27,903 nucleotides of DNA from an uncultured Eubacteriales bacterium. Its GTDB lineage: Bacteria > Bacillota > Clostridia > Oscillospirales > Acutalibacteraceae. The DNA lies in contig CAKSFK010000023.1 of assembly GCA_934454655.1 (NCBI GenBank), positions 1 through 27,903 of the forward strand, given 5' to 3'. Under the pieces are notes generated by a model. It ran no database searches. It saw only the letters and a list, made by a program, of their open reading frames with translations, and was not told the DNA's origin. Positions 6,697-12,476 of this stretch are shown here, piece by piece; position 1 is the first letter of the stretch, and each line of letters starts with the position of its first letter. The translations under genes were made by a program, and so were the position numbers.

Positions 6697-8289
6697 ATGA
6701 ACAAGATTTTCAAAAAATCTCTCGCACTCACTGTTTCGGCAGCCCTGTGTTTAACCGCGTTTATCGGCTGTCTTAGCGTCAGTGCGGAAGAACCTGTTGC
6801 ATCAAGTGCAACAATTACTGTGAAGGATACAACAATTGCTCCCGGTGCAACTGGTGATGTTGATGTTGAATTTGCAAATGTCGGCGATATCTGTGCAACG
6901 CTTTCAACAATTACTTTCCCTGAAGGTTTTGTTATTAACAGCATAAAGGATAATGCCGAGAAACAGTTGTTTAAGGTTTTGGATGAAACCGATGGCGGTA
7001 ATGTTATAATAAACAAAAATGTTTTAAAGTTCTGTGAGATAATAAACTTTGCCGGTCAGATTTCTACCACAAACGTTATCCTTACAATTAATGTAACCGC
7101 TCCTGAAACAGCCGGTACATATACTGTAAAAGTTGGTGAGTCGTCCGCTAACTATGATGAAAAATTTCTTGCAATCACAACTAAAGAAGGTACTGTGACG
7201 GTTGCTTCTTCTTGTGTTCATGATTATGAGGTTGTTGCGGCTACACCGGCTGAATATGATGAGTCAAATGTTCAGACAAAGGCAGGCTCTATTGTGTTCA
7301 GATGCTCGGAATGCGGTGATGAAGTTACCAAGGAAGTTTCTTTTTCAACGGATAGCAATATGGCAACAGCAAATATCGGCTGTACAGCACAGACGTTATT
7401 GATGCTTAAAATGTCCACTGCCAAATATGGCGATTCGACAAATGGTTATGTTGAGATTACAAATAAACATCTTAACGGTTCTGAGGATAGTCATTATTTC
7501 TTAAATATTAGTAAATCATATATTAATGGCAATTATCGCTGGTGGGATATCGGTGTTCAAAGCAACTGCTTTACTGAGGATTTTGTTACAACATTTTATT
7601 CCGAGAGAAACGGAAAATGGTATTCCGGCACTACAAAGACAACCTCAATTAAGGCTGCTGCAATGAATACATTGAAATCTGCGGGTCAGTCTGAATCGGT
7701 CAAGAAGGTTGCTGCTGATATGTTGGTTATGGGTAAAGAAGCTCAAAAACTCTCAAATTATGCGACTGATAAATTAGCTGATGCAGATATTTGGGGCTCT
7801 GACTATGAGCAATATGTTACAAAGACTACACCAACTGTTGAAAAAGACACAAGCAGAAACTGGATTACTCACGGAACAGAGGCCGGCGCTAAAGGTGACG
7901 TTAGTTTTGCAACGCCTGCTATTACTATGGATGCTTCTATGACAATCAGTATGAAGGCAAATATGAGGAATCACCCGATAGATGAAAATCTTAGATTTAT
8001 GATTTCATATACTGATTATAAGGGAGATAGCATAAATAAACCTGTTGCTTATACTGTTAATGATCAAGGCAGACCTGTTCTTGATATATCACTGAATGCA
8101 CCTGAGCTTAGGGAATTGATTACCATACAGGCTTTTAGCGGTGAAACGGCGATAAGTGATAAATGGGTATACAGCGTGGAGTCTATTCTTGCTCATGCTA
8201 AAGGTTCAAATACTGATGGAAAATATGACAGTGTAATAAATGCTGTTATGAATTACGCCGATTCGGCTGCTGCAAATTTTAATAACTGA
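6697..8289 (+). CDS. Secreted protein with cohesin-like N-terminal domain
   Basis: This is a 530-aa exported protein of unknown function. A signal peptide (residues 1-30, ending SVSA before EEP) is followed by a beta-rich domain at about 36-155. Its pattern VKDTTIAPGATGDVDVEF...ITFPEGFVINSI resembles cohesin-type modules, which bind dockerins. Next comes a small element with Cys172/His174 and CSEC at 202-205 that could be a zinc ribbon. The remaining ~310 residues (about 215-530), which begin the MLKMSTAKYGDSTN region, I do not recognise. I see no dockerin, sortase motif or C-terminal membrane segment. The start is ATG at 6697 because AGGAG lies 7 nt upstream and the signal peptide begins there; an in-frame TTG at 6580 would add 39 residues of unlikely leader. 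It ends 31 nt before the 35-codon gene with no terminator between. Confidence 0.75.
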   Translation: MNKIFKKSLALTVSAALCLTAFIGCLSVSAEEPVASSATITVKDTTIAPGATGDVDVEFANVGDICATLSTITFPEGFVINSIKDNAEKQLFKVLDETDGGNVIINKNVLKFCEIINFAGQISTTNVILTINVTAPETAGTYTVKVGESSANYDEKFLAITTKEGTVTVASSCVHDYEVVAATPAEYDESNVQTKAGSIVFRCSECGDEVTKEVSFSTDSNMATANIGCTAQTLLMLKMSTAKYGDSTNGYVEITNKHLNGSEDSHYFLNISKSYINGNYRWWDIGVQSNCFTEDFVTTFYSERNGKWYSGTTKTTSIKAAAMNTLKSAGQSESVKKVAADMLVMGKEAQKLSNYATDKLADADIWGSDYEQYVTKTTPTVEKDTSRNWITHGTEAGAKGDVSFATPAITMDASMTISMKANMRNHPIDENLRFMISYTDYKGDSINKPVAYTVNDQGRPVLDISLNAPELRELITIQAFSGETAISDKWVYSVESILAHAKGSNTDGKYDSVINAVMNYADSAAANFNN

Positions 8290-8320
8290 TTTTGTTCTTA
8301 TTTTATGGAGGTCTATTTAG

Positions 8321-8428
8321 ATGGAGAAACTATATGTTGAAGTCGTTAATATAAACTTAAACGACGTTATCACAGTGGTTAGCAAGCCTGTTATAGGCGG
8401 CGATTGTGAAGTTCCGGCCGATGAGTAA
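8321..8428 (+). CDS. 35-aa peptide, candidate RiPP precursor
   Basis: This short gene has a strong TATGGAGG ribosome binding site (8304-8311) 9 nt before its ATG. The product begins MEKLYVEVVNINLNDVITVV, continues SKPVI and ends GGDCEVPADE. It has one Cys (29), a Gly-Gly at 26-27 that resembles a leader cleavage site, two possible phospho-acceptors (Thr18, Ser21) and an acidic tail. The gene is followed at once by an intrinsic terminator and then by a radical SAM/SPASM gene, the usual position of a modified-peptide precursor. If cleavage falls after Gly27, the core is only eight residues. The N-terminal Y-x-x-V-x...DVIT pattern recalls abundant short uncharacterised Clostridia peptides, from memory only. 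Translation is well supported; the precursor role is inference. Confidence 0.6.
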   Translation: MEKLYVEVVNINLNDVITVVSKPVIGGDCEVPADE

Positions 8429-8442
8429 ATATTAATACTTGA

Positions 8443-8471
8443 GCAGCCCGAGTTATTCGGGCTGCTTTTTT
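8443..8471 (+). terminator. Intrinsic terminator/attenuator between peptide and radical SAM genes
   Basis: GCAGCCCGA (8443-8451) pairs perfectly with TCGGGCTGC (8457-8465) around a 5-nt loop, followed by TTTTTT (8466-8471). It begins 14 nt after the peptide stop. No separate promoter is evident before the next gene at 8492, so read-through should supply the enzymes at a lower level than the peptide. Confidence 0.88.
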
Positions 8472-8491
8472 AAAACAGAGGGAGGAATGAA

Positions 8492-9856
8492 ATGAAACAG
8501 ATATTGAGCGGCAGTGACGCAGTAAAAATATTGTTGGGAAAACAAGAAATTAAAAATAATGAAAAATTTAGGTTTATTAAATTTTTGCTGTTTTATAAAG
8601 CAGACGGACAATATCTTATATATAATGATTTGACAAAACAACTTCTTTTGCTGACAAAGCAAGAACTGGATTCTGTTAAAATTTGTATTTTAAAAGAACA
8701 AAGGAACCCATTAATCGATCAACTGATACGTGAGTGGTTTTTGGTGTCCGATACTTTTGATGAATTAAATCTTTGCGAACAAGTGCGAATAATAGTAAAA
8801 AATACAAGACAGATAGATTATATAAGTAATTATAATATTCTAACTACTACTATGTGTAATGCTCACTGTTTTTATTGTTATCAGGCAGGCGCTAATCAAA
8901 GTATTATGTCATCAAAAATAGCCGAAGATGTTGCAGAATATATTATAAAAAACAATAAAGGGCATACTGTCAGAATTAATTGGTTTGGCGGAGAACCGTT
9001 ATGCAATGTTAAAGCAATTGATATTATTTGCAGCAAGCTAAAAAAAGTTAATGTTAAGTTTTATTCCGTTATGACAACAAACGCTTCACTTTTTAATGAT
9101 GAATTATTGGAAAGGGCAAGTGATTTATGGAATTTAAAATGGTTGCAAATTACAGTTGACGGGACTTGCGAAAAATATGACAGTATTAAGAATTTCAAGG
9201 ATAAGAGTAAGCATAACTTTAATAATGTTATTTCCAACATAGAAAAAATATGTAAAAAGAATATTCCCATTCATTTAAGGATGAATATGGACAAGCATAA
9301 CAACAGTGATTTGTTTGATTTGGCTGATTATTTATATGAAAAATTTAACAAATACGAAAATTTTACACCGTATGTTAATTTATTATATGAAAATGTTGGA
9401 TATGTTAAAACTGTTAGAACGAATGAAGAAAGAGTATTAATTACAAGGCAATATGTTAAACTTTGTAAATATATAGAATCAAAGTTTAAACGACATAGAA
9501 CTATGGGATTTGGTGAGCTAAAAGTATGCGCCTGTTTGGCTGATAGGAAAGAGTCTGTTTTAATATCACCAAACGGTGACTTGGGATTTTGTGAACATCA
9601 TGTTGATGATGATTTTTTTGGAACAATATATGACGAAATCAAAAAGCCGGCATGGTGTAAATATAAAAGCAAAGCGGAAAGATGCAAGAGATGTCCGGTT
9701 TATTGTTCTTGTCTTAGGTTAGAAAAATGTCCCAATGCACAACATGAATGTTATGATTATATTTTATACGGAAAAATCAGGAACATTCAATTTGGAATGA
9801 AAAAAGCATATCTTGACGCAGTTGAAAGTGGAAAAATTGTTGATGTTGTGTTGTAA
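8492..9856 (+). CDS. Radical SAM/SPASM peptide-maturase-like enzyme
   Basis: This is a cytoplasmic radical S-adenosylmethionine enzyme of 454 aa, expected to modify a peptide through radical chemistry. Residues about 25-110 form an N-terminal region (FLLFYKADGQYLIYNDL) typical of the leader-recognition part of these maturases. The CX3CX2C motif that binds the SAM-cleaving [4Fe-4S] cluster is Cys122, Cys126 and Cys129, followed by WFGGEPL at 164-170. The C-terminal SPASM region has a dense set of cysteines: 346, 348, 367, 389, 398, 401, 405, 407, 413 and 420, including CKRCPVYCSC, enough for auxiliary clusters. GGGAGG lies 6 nt upstream of the ATG. The gene is clearly more A+T-rich than the genes before 6390 and after 10200. 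Thioether, cyclophane or other cross-linking cannot be told apart from sequence. Confidence 0.88.
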   Translation: MKQILSGSDAVKILLGKQEIKNNEKFRFIKFLLFYKADGQYLIYNDLTKQLLLLTKQELDSVKICILKEQRNPLIDQLIREWFLVSDTFDELNLCEQVRIIVKNTRQIDYISNYNILTTTMCNAHCFYCYQAGANQSIMSSKIAEDVAEYIIKNNKGHTVRINWFGGEPLCNVKAIDIICSKLKKVNVKFYSVMTTNASLFNDELLERASDLWNLKWLQITVDGTCEKYDSIKNFKDKSKHNFNNVISNIEKICKKNIPIHLRMNMDKHNNSDLFDLADYLYEKFNKYENFTPYVNLLYENVGYVKTVRTNEERVLITRQYVKLCKYIESKFKRHRTMGFGELKVCACLADRKESVLISPNGDLGFCEHHVDDDFFGTIYDEIKKPAWCKYKSKAERCKRCPVYCSCLRLEKCPNAQHECYDYILYGKIRNIQFGMKKAYLDAVESGKIVDVVL

Positions 9857-9931
9857 CATTAAATTTTCAATATTTTATTAAAACTTTGCGATACTGTAAA
9901 AATGATAATTCTTAAGATAAGGAAGTAATAA

Positions 9932-10642
9932 ATGAAAACTAAAATTGCAGATATTTGTTTTGAATTGCATGATAGTAACACTTATTCGCTAAGTCGTTTT
10001 TATAACGATTATCCCGGCGACGGTAATGCAGATTATTTAATAAATATTGCGGAATCCGAAATTACTGCTAATATAAAAAAGTACAACGGTGAGATATCAA
10101 GAAATTATGCGGCTAATAATGTTGTGTATTGTAAAATATCAGAATGTCTGCCGTTACATAACGCTTTCCTGCTCCATTCTACCTGCTTTGACGTTGACGG
10201 AACGGGTGTCGCTTTTGCAGCTCTTGGAGGCACAGGCAAGACAACACATATGCTGTTATGGCAAAAACTGCTTGGGGACAGGCTCAAAATAGTTAACGGA
10301 GATAAACCGATAATACGCTTTTTTGAAGATGACCCCGCGTCGCCGTACGCCTACGGTACGCCGTGGTGCGGCAAAGAAAGACTCGGCTGCAATATGCGAA
10401 CTCCGCTTCGGCACATCTGCTTTATTGAGCGCGCCGAGGAAAACTCCTGCACGCCGATAAACGCGTCGGATGCCGTAAACCGCATTTTCAACCAGGTATA
10501 TATGCCTGCCGACCCGAAAGCCGTGGCTTGCACGCTTGAGCTTGTTAACCGCCTTTTATCCTCCTGCAAGCTTTGGCTTATCCGCTGTAATATGGATATC
10601 TCAGCCGCCGAAACCTCATATAATGCTATTTTCAATAAATAA
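9932..10642 (+). CDS. HprK-like P-loop kinase/ATPase
   Basis: This 236-aa cytoplasmic protein resembles the HPr-kinase fold. LLHSTCFDVDGTGVAFAALG leads into the Walker A loop GGTGKTT at 99-105, followed by VNGDKPIIR (Asp124, where HprK relatives have an acidic residue) and GTPWCGKE at 142-149, a motif seen in HprK relatives found beside peptide-modification genes. Relatives in lasso-peptide loci phosphorylate the precursor's serine, which suggests a tailoring role here. The P-loop has Thr where HprK often has Ser. It lies 75 nt after the radical SAM gene, with AAGGAAG 6 nt before the ATG. The first third of the gene is A+T-rich like the radical SAM gene, and the rest matches the local norm. 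Confidence 0.68.
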   Translation: MKTKIADICFELHDSNTYSLSRFYNDYPGDGNADYLINIAESEITANIKKYNGEISRNYAANNVVYCKISECLPLHNAFLLHSTCFDVDGTGVAFAALGGTGKTTHMLLWQKLLGDRLKIVNGDKPIIRFFEDDPASPYAYGTPWCGKERLGCNMRTPLRHICFIERAEENSCTPINASDAVNRIFNQVYMPADPKAVACTLELVNRLLSSCKLWLIRCNMDISAAETSYNAIFNK

Positions 10643-10702
10643 AACAGCAGAACAAAACGGACGTAGTGTTAAGATAGGCAAGCGAAAATAATCGAACACA
10701 AG

Positions 10703-10838
10703 CCTTCCTCTGACGAGGAAGGTGGCGCGGTGTAAGCCGTGACGGAAAGAGAGAAAGGTTTAATAAAGGCTTTTTCAGCTACATCTCAGTCGCATGTGTA
10801 TTAGCTCCCCCTTGTTAGGGGAGCTAATACGCACTTTT
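10703..10838. repeat. Intergenic palindromic repeat element
   Basis: The gene-free gap 10643-11169 opens with this element. CCTTCCTC (10703-10710) pairs with GAGGAAGG (10715-10722). A smaller stem CGCGG/CCGTG follows near 10727-10742. A long stem of 16 pairs with one wobble joins 10795-10810 and 10818-10833 around the loop CTTGTTA and ends in TTTT (10835-10838). I see no ORF. From memory, CTCCCC...GGGGAG hairpins paired with CCTTCCTC...GAGGAAGG hairpins recur between genes of gut Clostridia, so this may be one copy of a miniature repeat. The final stem could also terminate transcription from either side. Confidence 0.6.
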
Positions 10839-10842
10839 CGGT

Positions 10843-10884
10843 AGACATAGACTGTCACTTTTATGTGGCAGTTTTTTTATGTCT
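10843..10884 (+). terminator. Two-layer hairpin terminator
   Basis: ACTGTCAC (10851-10858) pairs with GTGGCAGT (10865-10872), one wobble, and is followed by a T-run at 10872-10878. An outer perfect 7-bp stem AGACATA (10843-10849) with TATGTCT (10878-10884) surrounds it. It would end transcripts arriving from the HprK-like gene before the next operon. Confidence 0.7.
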
Positions 10885-10943
10885 TGGTTTTGGAAATATT
10901 TACATAAGAATAGCCAAAATATAATTGTTTTTGTAATAACTGA

Positions 10944-10962
10944 CAAAATGCAATACATTTTG
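10944..10962. promoter_or_regulatory. 7-5-7 inverted repeat, possible operator
   Basis: CAAAATG (10944-10950) and CATTTTG (10956-10962) form a perfect inverted repeat around CAATA in the A+T-rich region upstream of the carbohydrate operon. The size fits a dimeric repressor site. TATAAT-like boxes lie on both sides (10920-10925, 11086-11091, 11117-11122), but none has a good -35 at the usual distance. No regulator gene is in the window. Confidence 0.3.
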
Positions 10963-11169
10963 GTATATAAAAGTTAGTTTTATGTTAAAAAAATATAAAA
11001 AATAGACAAATAAACAGCCTATGGGATAAAATTACAAAGCCAAACAGTAGCAATTCATTTCTTTTATAACGGTGCAGTGTCGTGATATAATTACATTGTA
11101 TTAAGTTGGAGGAAAATATAATAAACTATTTGTATTATATTCCAAAAAACGTTAGGAGGAACTGTTTAA

Positions 11170-12459
11170 ATGAAAAAAAGAAATCTGTTTGCATTGGCAC
11201 TCTGCGCCGTTATGTGCGTTTCGGCTGTCGGCTGCGGCGGCGGAAAGGGAAAAACCATCAGCAAAGTTACCGGCGGCGATGAAGAGGACAAAACCGCATA
11301 TTCCGGAATAGAAGAATATGCCGGAACAACGCTTAAGTTTGCAACGTGGATCGACCATACCGCGGGTGAGGGCGCAGCGCCTATGTCGAGCTTTGCCGAG
11401 AAGTACGACATTGAGGTTGAAATCACTCCTGTTCCGCAGGGCGATTACGCAACAAAGCTTTCGGGTATGATTGCCTCCGGTCAGTCGCCGGACATCATAG
11501 TAGATAATGCCGAATTTCCCTACATACTCCCGTATGCTGAGCCGCTAAACGATGTTAAGAGTATTAATTTGAACGACTCCTTCTGGGACAAAACGGTTAC
11601 GGACTACGCAACGTTTAACGGAAAATCGTACCTTGTAAACTCGGTTAATTCACCGTGGACCTACAGATTTATGTGCTTCTATAACAAGAAGCTGTTTGAA
11701 GATAACGGATTCAAGAGCCCGGGTGAATATTATGAAGAAGATAACTGGACTATCGACACGCTCGTTTCCTGTGCGAAACAGATAAAGAATCTGGGCTCGG
11801 ATATTGTCGGTGCGTGCGTTCGTCAGGAATTCGCCGCGGGCATATTCGAAAGCGAAACAACAAGGCTTTCAAACGGCAAATTTGTTAATAACGTTAACGA
11901 CCCCAACCTTTCAAAGGGCTACAAGTGGATGCTTGCGGGTAAGGAAGCCGGATATTTTTCAACCTCGCTTGAGGCGGACAGATTCAGCAAAAACAAGTGC
12001 GGTATGTTGCTTTACGGCGATTTCGGTCTTAGATCGACCGGCGGCTTTGCCAGTATGGACCCCGATATTATCGGATATGCACCTATGCCTAAGGCTTCAA
12101 AGGATCAGTCGTTCTATCCGTCGGTAGCCTCTTGGAGAGCATACGGTATATGCAAGGGCTCAAAGAATGTTGAGGCAGCGGGCTACTTTATAAGATACTT
12201 CCTCGACTTCAATAACTATGACCGATCGAATATGTTTAAATCAAATGACGCAAGCAAGTTCTATGATGAACTTCGTAAAATTGAGGACCACACATTTATG
12301 CTGACCTACCACGGAGTTAACCGTGACCTTGACAACACTGTCGGCACGATAGTAGGCAGTTCCTCGGCACAGGTTGATACAAACCTTAAGGCAATAAGCA
12401 ACAGAATCGATACTCAGGTGGATAAAGCCAATAAGGTGATTGACAGTCTGGCAAATTAA
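11170..12459 (+). CDS. Extracellular solute-binding lipoprotein, ABC sugar-uptake type (family 1)
   Basis: This 429-aa lipoprotein should sit on the outer face of the membrane and hand a sugar or oligosaccharide to an ABC permease. The signal peptide ends in SAVGC with Cys22 as the lipid site, then a Gly/Lys linker. The mature part has the family-1 layout: LKFATWIDHT near the start, EITPVPQGDYATKLSGMIASGQSPDI in the first lobe, and FMCFYNKKLFEDNGFKSPGEYYEEDNWTIDTL across the hinge, as in maltose-type binding proteins. AGGAGG at 11154-11159 lies 10 nt upstream of the ATG. Oddly, no permease or ATPase gene follows; the next gene is the 1773-aa surface protein 17 nt downstream. The protein may use permeases encoded elsewhere or serve as a surface glycan binder. 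Confidence 0.87.
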   Translation: MKKRNLFALALCAVMCVSAVGCGGGKGKTISKVTGGDEEDKTAYSGIEEYAGTTLKFATWIDHTAGEGAAPMSSFAEKYDIEVEITPVPQGDYATKLSGMIASGQSPDIIVDNAEFPYILPYAEPLNDVKSINLNDSFWDKTVTDYATFNGKSYLVNSVNSPWTYRFMCFYNKKLFEDNGFKSPGEYYEEDNWTIDTLVSCAKQIKNLGSDIVGACVRQEFAAGIFESETTRLSNGKFVNNVNDPNLSKGYKWMLAGKEAGYFSTSLEADRFSKNKCGMLLYGDFGLRSTGGFASMDPDIIGYAPMPKASKDQSFYPSVASWRAYGICKGSKNVEAAGYFIRYFLDFNNYDRSNMFKSNDASKFYDELRKIEDHTFMLTYHGVNRDLDNTVGTIVGSSSAQVDTNLKAISNRIDTQVDKANKVIDSLAN

Positions 12460-12476
12460 AAGAAACGAGGCATTTT

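Noticed and set aside
10703..10838. tRNA or other standard RNA gene in the hairpin-rich gap.
   Set aside because: The stems do not form a cloverleaf, there is no CCA end or T-loop motif, and the long 16-pair stem is outside tRNA geometry.
10879..10980. 32-codon ORF beginning at an ATG in the terminator tail.
   Set aside because: It has no ribosome binding site, starts inside a terminator T-run/outer stem and has no recognisable composition.
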